This document shows positions 36,249-45,767 of a stretch of DNA of 64,000 nt, piece by piece. Every line of letters begins with the position of its first letter. Position 1 is the stretch's first letter. The stretch is from Ahniella affigens (GTDB lineage: Bacteria; Pseudomonadota; Gammaproteobacteria; Xanthomonadales; Ahniellaceae), in contig NZ_CP027860.1 of assembly GCF_003015185.1 (NCBI RefSeq), forward strand, positions 5,673,001 through 5,737,000, given 5' to 3'. A model generated the notes under the pieces. The model did not search any database and had not been told where the DNA came from. It was given only the letters and a program-made list of their open reading frames with translations. A program made the position numbers and the translations under genes.

Positions 36249-37790
36249 ATGCCTTTGCCTTTTGTTCCCTATTCGCCGCCATCCAACGTCGGCGGCCCGG
36301 GTTTCTGCCGACGCGGGGAGGTGCGCTGGGCGGTCATCGCGCTCGCGATTGCCCTGGCTTCTGCTGCCAGCAGCAGCCGTGCGACGGATCTCGGCACACT
36401 GCACTTCACGAACTGCGACCTCGAAGACCGCCGCCTGAGCGACGTGCTCGAAGCGCAATGCGCCACACTTGAAGTCCCCGAGAACTACGATGAGCCGGAA
36501 GGCCGCAAGATCACCTTGCGCATTGGGCTTGGCAAGTCGCAAGCCAGTGAGCCCGAAGCCGATCCCGTGTTGTTCTTGGCTGGCGGCCCTGGCCAGTCGG
36601 CCGTAGACGCCTATCCGATGATTGCGGGCGCGCTGAGCCGGATTCGCGAAAAACGCAATATTCTGCTGATCGACCAGCGCGGTACCGGCGAATCGAATAC
36701 TCTGAAGTGCGTGATGCCCGAAGCCGATGAAGCGCAGCCCGTCCTCATGGAAAGCCCGGATGCGCAAACCAAACTGGCTGCCGATTGCGCGGCGTCGCTG
36801 AAGGACAAAGCCGACGTCCGCCAGTACACCACCACGGTTGCGATCAAAGACTTCGAGGCCGTGCGCGAGGCCATTGGCGCCAAGCAGTGGAACCTCATCG
36901 GCGGCTCCTATGGCACCCGCGCGGCCCAGGTCTATGCGCACTACTACCCACAGTCGATCCGCAGCATGATCCTCGACGGCGTCGTGCCGGCCGAACATCG
37001 TCTGGCGTCGGGGCACGCGCGTAACCTTGAGAATGCATTGAACGGCATTTTCGAGCGCTGCCGCAAAGCGCCCGAATGCAAGGCGCAGTTCGGCGACCCG
37101 GGGGCTGCGCTGGAACAATTGAAGGCCGAGCTGCAGCGCTCGCCGCGTGAAGTGAGCTTTCGCGACCCGAAGACGGGCGAAGGCAAAACGCAAACCTTGA
37201 CCTACGATGCGCTGGTCGCCGTGGTGCGGTTGTTCGCCTATGCGCCGGAATCAGCCGCGCTGATTCCTTGGGCATTGAACGAAGCGATCAACAATCGAGC
37301 GGATGTCATGATGGCGCAGGCGCAATTGGTGGCCGGCGATCTCGGCGAAAGCATCACGTACGGCATGCAATGGTCGGTCATGTGCTCCGAGGACCTGCCC
37401 GACGTCGAGCCGGATCCACTGGATGCGAAGACATTGCTCGGCACCGCGTTTGTGGTGCAAGCCAAAGCCCAGTGTGCCGGTTGGCCAAGAGGCGAGCGCC
37501 CCGCCGATTTCTTTGCGCCGATGCAGTCTGATATTCCGACGTTGCTGACATCCGGCGAGTTCGATCCTGTGACGCCGCCGAGCTTCGGTGAGCAAGCCGC
37601 GAAAGGGTATACGAATGGCCGCCATATCGTCGTCAAAGGCCGCGGCCACATTGTGATTGGCCAAGGCTGTATGCCGAGACTGGCAGCGGAATTCGTCAAC
37701 GACCTGAAGCCCAAGGACCTCGACACAACGTGCCTGGACCGCTTCAAGCCCGTTCCAGCTTTTCTGAACGCCAATGGCTGGACGCCCTGA
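36249..37790 (+). CDS. Exported alpha/beta hydrolase (tripeptidyl aminopeptidase-like)
   Basis: 513 aa, with GAGG eight bases before the ATG. A long basic n-region and a hydrophobic core (VIALAIALASAASSSRA) form a signal sequence. Motifs: FLAGGPGQSA (oxyanion), LLIDQRGTGESN, nucleophile Ser220 in GGSYGTR, Asp439 in GEFDPVTPP and His467 in GRGHIVIGQGC. This pattern fits the proline-iminopeptidase/TAP-type hydrolases. Cys residues (at least 8) suggest disulfides outside the cytoplasm. NatA follows after 9 nt, so the three genes probably form an operon. Confidence 0.92.
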   Translation: MPLPFVPYSPPSNVGGPGFCRRGEVRWAVIALAIALASAASSSRATDLGTLHFTNCDLEDRRLSDVLEAQCATLEVPENYDEPEGRKITLRIGLGKSQASEPEADPVLFLAGGPGQSAVDAYPMIAGALSRIREKRNILLIDQRGTGESNTLKCVMPEADEAQPVLMESPDAQTKLAADCAASLKDKADVRQYTTTVAIKDFEAVREAIGAKQWNLIGGSYGTRAAQVYAHYYPQSIRSMILDGVVPAEHRLASGHARNLENALNGIFERCRKAPECKAQFGDPGAALEQLKAELQRSPREVSFRDPKTGEGKTQTLTYDALVAVVRLFAYAPESAALIPWALNEAINNRADVMMAQAQLVAGDLGESITYGMQWSVMCSEDLPDVEPDPLDAKTLLGTAFVVQAKAQCAGWPRGERPADFFAPMQSDIPTLLTSGEFDPVTPPSFGEQAAKGYTNGRHIVVKGRGHIVIGQGCMPRLAAEFVNDLKPKDLDTTCLDRFKPVPAFLNANGWTP

Positions 37791-37799
37791 GGACCGACC

Positions 37800-38534
37800 A
37801 TGATTCAAGTCAGTGACTTACACAAAGCCTTTGGCAGCGTCAAAGCCGTGAATGGCGTGAGCTTCCGCGCGGAAGACGGCCAGATCACCGGCCTGCTCGG
37901 CCCAAACGGCGCCGGCAAAACCACCACGTTGCGCATGCTCTACACCTTGATGAAGCCAGACACCGGGCAGGTGCTCGTTGATCAGCTCGACGCGCAGACC
38001 GAAACCGTGGCAGTGCGGCGCAAACTCGGTGTGCTGCCCGACTCGCGTGGGCTCTACAAGCGCCTCACCGCGCGCGAGAACATTCGCTACTTTGCCGAAC
38101 TACAGGATGTACCCGATGCCGAAGCCCGACCGCGCGAGCAGCAACTGATCGAAGCACTCGGCATGGACGACATCGCCGATCGCCGAACCGAAGGATTCTC
38201 GCAAGGGCAGCGCGTCAAGACGGCGATTGCTCGAGCGCTGATCCACAATCCGCGAAACGTGATTCTCGACGAGCCGACCAATGGTCTGGATGTGATGTCC
38301 ACGCGCGCGATGCGCAAATTCCTCCATCAGCTCAAGGCCGAGGGTCGCTGCGTGCTGTTCTCCAGCCACATCATGCAGGAGGTCGCGCTGCTCTGCGATC
38401 GCATCATCATCATTGCCAAGGGCCACGTCGTGGCGCAAGGCACCCCTGATGAACTGCGCGCCCAAACCGACGAAAGCAATCTCGAAGATGCGTTCGTCAA
38501 GATCATTGGCACGGACGAGGGACTGTTCGGATGA
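37800..38534 (+). CDS. natA: ABC transporter ATP-binding protein (NatA-like)
   Basis: 244 aa. Walker A GPNGAGKTTT (Lys40), signature FSQGQRVKTAIARAL, Walker B NVILDEPTNGLD and His loop FSSHIMQEV are all present. The signature region and LHKAFGSVKAVNGVSF fit the NatA subgroup of ABC-2 exporters. It overlaps the permease gene by 4 nt. In Bacillus NatAB exports sodium; substrate here is unproven. Confidence 0.92.
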   Translation: MIQVSDLHKAFGSVKAVNGVSFRAEDGQITGLLGPNGAGKTTTLRMLYTLMKPDTGQVLVDQLDAQTETVAVRRKLGVLPDSRGLYKRLTARENIRYFAELQDVPDAEARPREQQLIEALGMDDIADRRTEGFSQGQRVKTAIARALIHNPRNVILDEPTNGLDVMSTRAMRKFLHQLKAEGRCVLFSSHIMQEVALLCDRIIIIAKGHVVAQGTPDELRAQTDESNLEDAFVKIIGTDEGLFG

Positions 38535-39709
38535 AATCGCCCATCTACACCATCTTCCGCAAGGAAATTCTAGAAAACCTGCGCGACCGCAAGACGGTCA
38601 TGAACGCGCTGATCATTGGCCCATTGATCGGCCCGCTGATCCTCGCGCTGATTCTGTCGACAGTGATCAGTCGCGAAACCAAGCGCGCGGAAAAGCCGCT
38701 GGAGCTGCCGGTGATCGGCGCCGAACATGCACCGACCTTGATCGATTACCTGCGCACGCAGAACATCGACATCAAGGACGGCCCCGAGAATCCAGAGGCA
38801 GCCGTCAAGGCCCAGGATCACAATATTGTCATGCGCCTCGATGGGGACTATGGCAAAGCGTTCAGCAAGGGCGACCCAGCGCCGGTCGAGTTGATCTACG
38901 ACTCCTCACAGCGCGATGGCGATTCCGATCGGACGCGACTGGAGAACGTACTGGAGCGTTACGGGAATTCGGTGGGCGCACTCCGTCTCGTGGCGCGTGG
39001 TGTCCATCCCGGCATCATTCACCCGATTGCGATTGTCGATCGTGATCAGGCCAGCCCTGAGGCCCGCGGCGCGATGATCCTGAGCTTCCTGCCGTATGTG
39101 CTCGTGCTCGGTGCCTTCATGGGCGGCATGTATCTCGCGATCGACACGACCGCGGGCGAGCGCGAACGGCAGTCACTGGAGCCACTGCTCGCCAATCCGG
39201 TGCCGCGCTGGCAGATCATGCTGGGCAAGTTGCTGGCGACCTCCGCATTTGCGATTGCATCGCTGGTCGTCACCTTGATCGCGTTTGCCGTGATCATGCC
39301 CATGCTGCCGCTCAAACAACTTGGCTTCAAGTTCAACTTCAGCATCCTGGTGTTCTTGCAGATGCTGATTGCATTGGGCCCGGTGGTGCTGTTGGCCTCT
39401 GCCGTGCAAACGTCGATCGCGGCGTATGCAAAAAGCTTCCGTGAAGCACAGAGCTGGCTCGGCCTCCTGAACATCATCCCGGCGATTCCGTCGATGATAC
39501 TGATGGTCGTGCCGACCAAACCGGTGTTGTGGATGTTCTTTGTGCCGCTGCTAGGTCAGCATCACGCCGTCATGAAATTGGTTCGCAACGAAGCCATCAC
39601 CAGCCTGGAGTGGGCGAGCTTGATGGGCAGTGGCTTGCTGCTGGCAGGGATCGTCAGCTTCATCGCGGCACGCATCTATCAACGTGAGAATTTGGCAATC
39701 TCCGCCTGA
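38531..39709 (+). CDS. natB: ABC transporter permease (NatB-like, ABC-2 type)
   Basis: 392 aa. An N-terminal helix (ALIIGPLIGPLILALILSTVI, about 28-48) is followed by a large extracytoplasmic domain (about 50-180) and five or six helices, with the ABC-2 segment GERERQSLEPLLANPVPRWQIMLGK. The last helix is GLLLAGIVSFIAARIY. It is coupled to natA (ATGA). The pairing with a secreted peptidase-like hydrolase upstream is odd and may mean the exporter handles peptides rather than Na+ (inference). Confidence 0.92.
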   Translation: MKSPIYTIFRKEILENLRDRKTVMNALIIGPLIGPLILALILSTVISRETKRAEKPLELPVIGAEHAPTLIDYLRTQNIDIKDGPENPEAAVKAQDHNIVMRLDGDYGKAFSKGDPAPVELIYDSSQRDGDSDRTRLENVLERYGNSVGALRLVARGVHPGIIHPIAIVDRDQASPEARGAMILSFLPYVLVLGAFMGGMYLAIDTTAGERERQSLEPLLANPVPRWQIMLGKLLATSAFAIASLVVTLIAFAVIMPMLPLKQLGFKFNFSILVFLQMLIALGPVVLLASAVQTSIAAYAKSFREAQSWLGLLNIIPAIPSMILMVVPTKPVLWMFFVPLLGQHHAVMKLVRNEAITSLEWASLMGSGLLLAGIVSFIAARIYQRENLAISA

Positions 39710-40026
39710 TCGCCAATAAGCGCAGGGCAGGCAGCGGGCCTGCCTCTGCGGCACGTGCTACCAGTGGCGCGGCACATTGGAAGAGATGAATTCGCCACGT
39801 TTTTCTCCCGTTTTGGCGCGCGTCGCACGTTTTAGTAAAGCATAGGACGGCGAACCGCCAGAACGATGTAACGCTTACACCCGTAGACAACGGGACGCCC
39901 AAAAGACTTCTCGAGATTCCGTCTTCGAAACCGCCTCCGCGGTGACACTGGTTGCCGGGTCTTTGGTTCCCGGCCTGCCCGAAATCTGCGACGATTGTGC
40001 ACAGAGCGGGGAGTCCAAGATTCCGT
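39710..40026. other. Intergenic region natB to hypothetical
   Basis: 317 bp without a gene. An imperfect GC-rich hairpin, CGCAG-g-GCAGGC/GCCTGC-ct-CTGCG (about 39720-39751), lies just after natB and is probably its terminator, though no T-tract follows. The rest may hold the promoter of the next gene; none is clear. Confidence 0.4.
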
Positions 40027-40620
40027 ATGTGCCGTGACCACCGATTTGCCATAGCGTTCCTGCTGCTGTTCATGACGACTTGCTCGATTGCAGGCACGTC
40101 GAGTTGTACGGGGCGCGAGCGGATCGAGCGCGCAAGCGATATTGCGGGCCGTGTGCTGGTGATCGATGGCGCCGGCAATGAGCAGGTCATCGAACCGGAG
40201 ACGGCGACGCTGGGTGCGGAGGCATTGGCGCCGCGCGCAATCAGGGGATTGCAGGTCGCCGCAGATCATTGCACGGTCGGATGGGTGGTCTACTACAACC
40301 ATTGCTGCGGCCCGGATGCGATCCCGTTGGTACTGCATCTGTATCGACACGATGCGCATCATCGCATTCAACGATCCATGCCGATCTGGCGGTGGGCGTT
40401 TGCCGAGCAGGGTCGCGACACATTGATCTACTTGGAAACGGTGCACGGTGGTTTTGGCCGGATCTATGAGCGTCTTGATACGGCCTCCGGTCGCCTGGTG
40501 GCTCGCTGGGAACCGGAAGTGGGGCCGGACAACCAAATACTTCCGAATCAGATGCCGCCGGCTTGGGCACTGCCGCTCGCGTCGGATGTGACGACACGAA
40601 CGCCTGAGGGTGAGTTATAA
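40027..40620 (+). CDS. Exported protein of unknown function
   Basis: 197 aa from MCRDHRFAIAFLLLFMTTCSIAG, a signal sequence; the longer frame upstream looks noncoding. It is not a good lipobox (FMTTC). The mature part has several Cys (SSCTG, DHCTVG, NHCCGP) and strands such as VVYYNHCCGP and LHLYRHDAHHRI, with a WRWAFAEQGRDTLIYLETV segment. I do not recognise the family. It converges with the diguanylate cyclase gene. Confidence 0.7.
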   Translation: MCRDHRFAIAFLLLFMTTCSIAGTSSCTGRERIERASDIAGRVLVIDGAGNEQVIEPETATLGAEALAPRAIRGLQVAADHCTVGWVVYYNHCCGPDAIPLVLHLYRHDAHHRIQRSMPIWRWAFAEQGRDTLIYLETVHGGFGRIYERLDTASGRLVARWEPEVGPDNQILPNQMPPAWALPLASDVTTRTPEGEL

Positions 40621-40743
40621 CCAGACCGTGCGGTGTTCACTCGCTTCGCCAAGCGCTGATGTCAGCCTATCCGCGCTATCGCATACGGGAAGCGCTCTGG
40701 CGTCGCAACCGTCAGAGTGATTCACGGCCTTGCGGCAGCCGGT

Positions 40744-41937
40744 TCAATCCGCCTGCACGGCCACTCGGTTTCGCCCGCTCGATTTGGCGCGATACAGCGC
40801 GGCATCGGCGCGTGCCAATGCGCGATCGATGGCATCGTCATTGGCGCGCACCATGCTGACGCCGAACGAGGCCGTGATCGGCAAGCTCAGATCAGGCAGA
40901 TTCAGTGGTGTGGCCCGAAGTGCGGCGCATAGCGATTCGGCCATTGCAATCGTCGTGTCCAAATTGGCCCCCGGCAGCACCACCAGGAATTCCTCGCCGC
41001 CGAACCGGCCCGCCATGGCGATGCCCTGGACGCCCTGCCGCAACAGGCCGGCGATATGCAACAACGCTTTGTCGCCAATGTCATGGCCATGCGTATCGTT
41101 GATCGACTTGAAGTGATCGATATCGAGCAGAATCAGGCCGAGTTGGGTGCCGCCCTGAATCTGCGCAAGTCCGCGCTTGGCCTCAGCGGTGAGTGCGCGA
41201 CGATTGGGCAGGCCGGTCAATTCATCGGTGACCGCTGCCCGCAACAAGCGAATACGGGAGCGCTCGGTGGCCATCATCAAGAATGCCGTGGTGCAAACGA
41301 CTGGAAAAATGGCGCCGACCATGCCGCCGAGTACGTTGATCAAACCGGGGTTGTCATGCGTCGGCGGCGGTAGAAACGGCGCCGAAATGGCCCGTGCGCC
41401 GACAATGCCGCCACAGAAGAGCAGCACGCCCGTCATCATCCGTCCAGAAATTTCGAGTTCACGTTGGCCGTCGCGATAGACCCAGTAGGCTGCAGCGATC
41501 ATGTGCGTCGCCATGATGCCGGACGCGACGATGACCCGTGCGCGGTAGAGTGGAAACACCGTTAATGACAACGCGAGTACCACGACGCCAAGTGCGACCA
41601 GCCCATACAGCCAGGCCGCCGTGTTGCCGCCAAAAAACCGCCGCAGGGCGTGGGCGTACAGCGCGGTACCGAGCATCGCCAGCGTGTTGCCGACCAGAAC
41701 CGATGGTGTCTGTGGCAACTCGCCCCGAAACGCAAAGAACACCGCAGCGAACGCCAATAGCAGCGTGCCGATTCGCCAGAGCACCGCAGCCGGCTGCACA
41801 TCGGCCATCAAGCCTCGGTGCATCAGGCCGAGCACCCCGCCCGTCAGTAACGCGAGCATGGCGAGCGTCAGGTAAATGGACTGCGGATCCAGGTCCGAAA
41901 GGTTCATCAGCGTCAGGTTCAGGGGGCGCATGGTCAT
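40744..41937 (-). CDS. Membrane-bound diguanylate cyclase (GGDEF)
   Basis: 397 aa from the ATG at 41937; nearby alternatives at 41931 and further in exist and no ribosome site decides. Six or seven membrane helices (about 20-215) form a sensor region of unknown ligand. The GGDEF domain (about 235-395) has DELTGLPNRRAL, ILLDIDHFKSINDTHGHDIGD and active-site RFGGEEF, so it should make cyclic di-GMP. An RxxD inhibitory site is not evident five residues before GGEEF (the site reads GIAMAGRFGG). Confidence 0.9.
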   Translation of the reverse strand: MTMRPLNLTLMNLSDLDPQSIYLTLAMLALLTGGVLGLMHRGLMADVQPAAVLWRIGTLLLAFAAVFFAFRGELPQTPSVLVGNTLAMLGTALYAHALRRFFGGNTAAWLYGLVALGVVVLALSLTVFPLYRARVIVASGIMATHMIAAAYWVYRDGQRELEISGRMMTGVLLFCGGIVGARAISAPFLPPPTHDNPGLINVLGGMVGAIFPVVCTTAFLMMATERSRIRLLRAAVTDELTGLPNRRALTAEAKRGLAQIQGGTQLGLILLDIDHFKSINDTHGHDIGDKALLHIAGLLRQGVQGIAMAGRFGGEEFLVVLPGANLDTTIAMAESLCAALRATPLNLPDLSLPITASFGVSMVRANDDAIDRALARADAALYRAKSSGRNRVAVQAD

Positions 41938-42041
41938 TGTGACACGCACCCGGAACGATACCGCGACTCACAGATGTCTGCGTGCAGATCACATGGCCGG
42001 CAGAAAGCGAATCGCCAAGGCCCGGGCGGCGATCTGTCGCG

Positions 42042-42368
42042 TCAGGACCGCGACCAGGGCGGCAGTCGAAGCCGGATCAGCACAGAAATCACTGAGGGCC
42101 AGAAGCACGTATTCAAGACGTCATGAAGACTGGCCTGCCAGCGCCAGCTGCCCACCATCCTGAGGTCGTCACGCATGTCCAGGAGTTCACCCAGGCACGC
42201 GACCACGACAACGAGCAACAACGGCCAGAGGCTACGTTGATGCTTCCGGAACACGCCGCAAGCCACAAAGAACACGAGCAAGCCCACATAGACATGCAGT
42301 GCGTCGCGCGACAGACCGCTGGCGTGCATGATCCACAATTTGAGCGCTTGGAACGGTGACGTGGTCAT
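42042..42368 (-). CDS. Small membrane protein of unknown function
   Basis: 108 aa starting MTTSPFQALKLWIMHASGLS. Three hydrophobic stretches are visible: ALHVYVGLLVFFVACGVF (about 23-40), LWPLLLVVVVACLGELLDM (about 47-65) and a C-terminal helix near 84-99. It resembles short VanZ-like or uncharacterised membrane proteins. It lies upstream of the diguanylate cyclase on the same strand but 104 bp away. Confidence 0.75.
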   Translation of the reverse strand: MTTSPFQALKLWIMHASGLSRDALHVYVGLLVFFVACGVFRKHQRSLWPLLLVVVVACLGELLDMRDDLRMVGSWRWQASLHDVLNTCFWPSVISVLIRLRLPPWSRS

Positions 42369-42851
42369 CTCTCGGGCAGGGTCAAAGTTCGGACGGAGAA
42401 CAACATCCTATCGCGTGTCGATGGCCGGAAAATGCGCGCGGCATGGCGAATTGCCGCTGGCGTCAGGATGCATCCATGACAACCCGCAGGGTTGACCGGA
42501 GTCCGACCGAGCAATTGCCGGGCCGCTCAACTTGCCCTCAGTGTGACGCATCAGATCGCACGAGTCTCGGGCATGGATCATCACGCTTGTGGCACCGACG
42601 CATCCAGTCCCGACCGGCCTCCCATGGAATCGATGACTGGCATGGCCTGGAACATGCGGGGCTGCTTGTCGATGAGGATCGGCATGCCAGTGTCCCGATA
42701 GGAAGGCTTCCATAATGCGGCGGGTGCTTCAGACTCTGGAATGACCGTCAATCAGACGGCGGTCCTGGTAGCCGGCACCCAGTTTGGGTGAGTTGCCAAG
42801 CGCGAGGGCGCAGCGGCGGTCGCGACGCCATGGGCCGAGAGAACTGCCCGT
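42369..42851. other. 483-bp region without a supported gene
   Basis: Short frames exist on both strands but none has a ribosome site or family-like content. No repeat or clear promoter was found. Possibly eroded coding sequence. Confidence 0.4.
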
Positions 42852-43331
42852 TCAAGCCCGCTGCATGACCTGGCTCAGTACCTGGGTCACCGCGCGTTCG
42901 AGCAAGTCGCAGAGCTCTGGGTCCATGTAGCGATAGTCATCCGGGATATCCAAGACCGAAATTGTTTTGCCGACCATGGCCCGCGGAAATTCAGCGCGCA
43001 AGCGCTCGCGGTGTTTGGTCTCCATCACCAGAATCAAGTCGGCCCAGATCAAATCGTTTGCCGCGACCCGGCGTCTGGCTTGGGCGCTCGTGCCGGCCGA
43101 GCGCACATTCAATCCCGGATGTTTGCGAAACAACGCTTCCCCCGTCGGGCTGCGCCATTGATTGCGACTGCACACAAAGAGCACGTTCAACGTGTCGCCG
43201 TTTCGCTTGGGTCCTGGGTCATTTGCGGCTGTGTCGATCCGATCGGCCACCCAGTCTGAATCGACTGCCGCCGCAAACGCCAAAGGCACACGGTCCGGCT
43301 GCTTGGCTCGCGACCGCCGTGATCGTTTCAC
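42852..43331 (-). CDS. Low-molecular-weight protein tyrosine phosphatase-like
   Basis: Up to 159 aa. The phosphatase part begins LNVLFVCSRNQWRSPTGEALF with the CX5R active-site loop (Cys then Arg), as in the short Trp-containing LMW-PTP group, and contains WADLILVMETKHRERL and SVLDIPDDYRYMDPELCDLL with a DxP-like acid region. Relatives are about 105-110 aa and start right at this motif, so the true start may be the TTG at 43190, and the 47-residue basic extension may be artefact. Start uncertain, function fairly sure. Confidence 0.82.
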   Translation of the reverse strand: MKRSRRSRAKQPDRVPLAFAAAVDSDWVADRIDTAANDPGPKRNGDTLNVLFVCSRNQWRSPTGEALFRKHPGLNVRSAGTSAQARRRVAANDLIWADLILVMETKHRERLRAEFPRAMVGKTISVLDIPDDYRYMDPELCDLLERAVTQVLSQVMQRA

Positions 43332-43396
43332 GCAGCGTCTCCAAAAGGTTGAATGCGGATGTCAGCGAAGCGCATGGGAGTCGTCACCCGATCGCC

Positions 43397-43966
43397 CTAT
43401 CGAAGCCGAGTGCCCGTGGCACAGGCTGCGATCAGTTTGCCGAGTCGTAGTGCCCGGGTTTCGGGCTTCTTCGCCGAGGTGACCCAGTGCAGCATCACGT
43501 GGCGATAGCCTTTCGGGCAGGACTCGAAATACGTCCACGCTATCCGATCCGCTTTGAACCGCTTCAGGTCAGCTGGATCGAGTTCAGCGGTTGCCGGTTG
43601 TTCGTAGGCGTAGACCTTGGATCGATGTTCGAGGCGGCCAGCGTAGGCCTGCTCACCGGCAGTCGTCATCCGCCCCGCCTGACGCAATGGCTCGATCTTC
43701 GCGATGTTGACCGCGCTCCAAATCGAGCCAGGCTTTCGTGATGTGAACCGAATCTCATACGACTCGTCGTCGATGCGGCGGCGCACGCCATCGATCCATC
43801 CAAAGCACAGTGCCTCATCGACAGATTCCGACCAAGTCATCGAAGGCCGCCCACTGTCGACCTTCCAGAATCCAACCAGCAACTCGCGTTCGCGCTGGCT
43901 GTGGGCAACCAGCCAGCGACGAAACGCGGCGGCATCTGCAAAGAACGTGGGGCGGGATGTGCTCAT
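43397..43966 (-). CDS. YdeI/OmpD-associated family protein
   Basis: 189 aa. RRWLVAHSQRERELLVGFWK, SVDEALCFGWIDGVRRRIDD, IRFTSRKPGSIWSAVN and KADRIAWTYFESCPKGYRH are typical of the YdeI/OmdA family, linked in some bacteria to antimicrobial-peptide or bacteriocin tolerance. Cytoplasmic, no signal. It follows the EamA gene by 40 nt on the same strand and may share its transcript. Confidence 0.92.
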   Translation of the reverse strand: MSTSRPTFFADAAAFRRWLVAHSQRERELLVGFWKVDSGRPSMTWSESVDEALCFGWIDGVRRRIDDESYEIRFTSRKPGSIWSAVNIAKIEPLRQAGRMTTAGEQAYAGRLEHRSKVYAYEQPATAELDPADLKRFKADRIAWTYFESCPKGYRHVMLHWVTSAKKPETRALRLGKLIAACATGTRLR

Positions 43967-44006
43967 GTTTCAAGCTTCGGCCGAACGCACTAACAGGTCA
44001 AGCGGC

Positions 44007-44954
44007 TTACCGGGTGCAGTCAGCGCGTTGCGTCGTTGGCGCAGGCGGGCCTGCAATACCTGCTGAACCCGCACGTTGTGGGCTGTTGCCGGATTGGCAC
44101 AACCCGATGCTGACCAATATCAGCAGGCCGGACAGCCCCATGGCCATCGTCACGGTTTCATGCAGAAACAGTGCGCCAAAGGTCACGCCAAAGACCGGAA
44201 TCAAATACGACACAGCGGAGGTCCGGGCGGGGCCAATGCGTGCTACCAAACGGTAATACAACACGTACGCAAACCCGGTACAGAGCAGGCCGAGCAGGAT
44301 GGTCGAAAGTGTGGCGTGCATCGGCGGCACCTGGCGCGGCCATTGCCCAAGCGTGAACGGTAGGATCATCAGCGCCGAACAGATCATCGCTGCGGCAGCC
44401 AGTGCCATCGCCGGGACGCCAACCAGCAGGCGCTTGGCCAAATGCAGGCCAATGCCATAGCACAACGACGCAACCACCCCACCCAGTACGGGCCAGCCCA
44501 GCGTCACGTCGCCGAGCTTGCTGCGCGCCAAAAGTGTGACGCTGAGCAGACCGCCAAGAATGCCCAGAGCTGCGCGCCAATGCAGTCGCTCGCGAAATAC
44601 CGCCACGCCAATCAGGCTCGTGAACACGACGGTCATGGCACCGGCAATGGCATTGACGCCCGACGGAATCTGATGTGCCGCCCAGGAGAACAGCATCGCT
44701 GGGCCGGCCATGTTGAACACGCTGACCAACGCGATTCGACCCCACATCTGAATCGGCAGCGGCAGGATGTGTCGATAGCACAGTGGCAGGAGCAGGCACG
44801 CGCCAAGCAACAGCCTAACTTCAGCTAGTACAAACGGCGCGAGCGCTTCGGTGGCCAGCCGCATGAACAAGTAAGAGGCCCCCCAGATTGCGGCAAGCAG
44901 GAAGAAATCGATTGGAGGCAGCACGGATGTGTGAGTCGATGTCGCGGTCGTCAT
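44007..44954 (-). CDS. EamA-family drug/metabolite transporter
   Basis: 315 aa with about ten membrane helices in two EamA repeats (about 12-140 and 155-290); segments FFLLAAIWGASYLFMRL and AYVLYYRLVARIGPARTSAVSYLIPVFG (the latter in pieces) are the family signatures. It is third in a compact minus-strand group after the GST and MBL genes (8-nt gap). MocR-type regulators often control adjacent exporters of this class, and one lies divergently upstream. Substrate unknown. Confidence 0.92.
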   Translation of the reverse strand: MTTATSTHTSVLPPIDFFLLAAIWGASYLFMRLATEALAPFVLAEVRLLLGACLLLPLCYRHILPLPIQMWGRIALVSVFNMAGPAMLFSWAAHQIPSGVNAIAGAMTVVFTSLIGVAVFRERLHWRAALGILGGLLSVTLLARSKLGDVTLGWPVLGGVVASLCYGIGLHLAKRLLVGVPAMALAAAAMICSALMILPFTLGQWPRQVPPMHATLSTILLGLLCTGFAYVLYYRLVARIGPARTSAVSYLIPVFGVTFGALFLHETVTMAMGLSGLLILVSIGLCQSGNSPQRAGSAGIAGPPAPTTQRADCTR

Positions 44955-44962
44955 GGCGTGTC

Positions 44963-45766
44963 CTATTGCTTTGCGGCCAAAAGGTGTCGATGGAGTGAGG
45001 CGTCCACGGCCCCGCGGCCGTGCCCCAGGATGTTGCGGCCCCAGCTGAAACCGAAGACGTCTTCAATGTCATAGGGCGCCAGTAGTTGCTGGATGTGGCG
45101 GACATCGCTGGTCTTCATCGGTATGTGATTTGGGTAGCTGTACATGAACGCGACGTGTCGTCGATCCATCGCCACTTGCAGCGCATCGCCAGGAAACAGC
45201 GTGGGCCCTCGTGGACCCGCCCGCCAATGGAGCGCCGTACTGCCGGGGAAGTGACCACCACAGCGGAGCAGGGTGACGTCACGGGATAGTGGGTTGACAT
45301 CGCCAGACCAGAAGACCACGTTTGGCGATGGGCCCTGAATCCACGCTCGATCCGCTTCGTGCAGCACAATGGGCACGCCGCCGAGCGCGACGCTCCACGC
45401 ATGCATCGACGAATAGAAGTGCGGATGCGAAATGATGATCGCGCGGACGCCGCCCCGCTGCGACAGCGCGTCAACCGCGGCGTCGGTCACGAGACTCAGG
45501 CATTCCCACAGAATGTTCCCGTAGTCGGTCGGCAGCAGCAACGCACGCTGCGGAATGGCAAAGCTCGGCTCGATGGCGACGCCAAGGAGCCCGTCGTCGT
45601 CGCCGATCCGCAGCTGATGATTCTGCGCCAGTTCTTGCATGGTCAGCCAACGCTGGCCCTGCCAGCCCACATACTGACGATCGTCCTCGCAGATTGGGCA
45701 ACGTGTTGGCGGCACGTTCTGTTCGGCAAACTGCGTCCCACAGGTTTCACACACAAAACACGTCAT
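44963..45766 (-). CDS. MBL-fold hydrolase with N-terminal rubredoxin-like zinc ribbon
   Basis: 267 aa from MTCFVCETCGTQF, one base after the GST stop; the 102-residue extension in the open frame is antisense shadow of gst. Two CxxC pairs (CETC, CPIC) in the first 30 residues form a zinc ribbon. The metallo-beta-lactamase domain has HPHFYSSM in place of HxHxDH, GGHFPGS and LFPGDAL, so one metal site is kept in part and the Asp/His of the other is lost. The function is unknown; the family is recurrent in proteobacteria. Confidence 0.85.
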   Translation of the reverse strand: MTCFVCETCGTQFAEQNVPPTRCPICEDDRQYVGWQGQRWLTMQELAQNHQLRIGDDDGLLGVAIEPSFAIPQRALLLPTDYGNILWECLSLVTDAAVDALSQRGGVRAIIISHPHFYSSMHAWSVALGGVPIVLHEADRAWIQGPSPNVVFWSGDVNPLSRDVTLLRCGGHFPGSTALHWRAGPRGPTLFPGDALQVAMDRRHVAFMYSYPNHIPMKTSDVRHIQQLLAPYDIEDVFGFSWGRNILGHGRGAVDASLHRHLLAAKQ

Positions 45767-45767
45767 G

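Noticed and set aside
42369-42851. Small ORFs in the gap before the tyrosine phosphatase gene
   Set aside because: None has a ribosome site or sensible composition; frames overlap on both strands.
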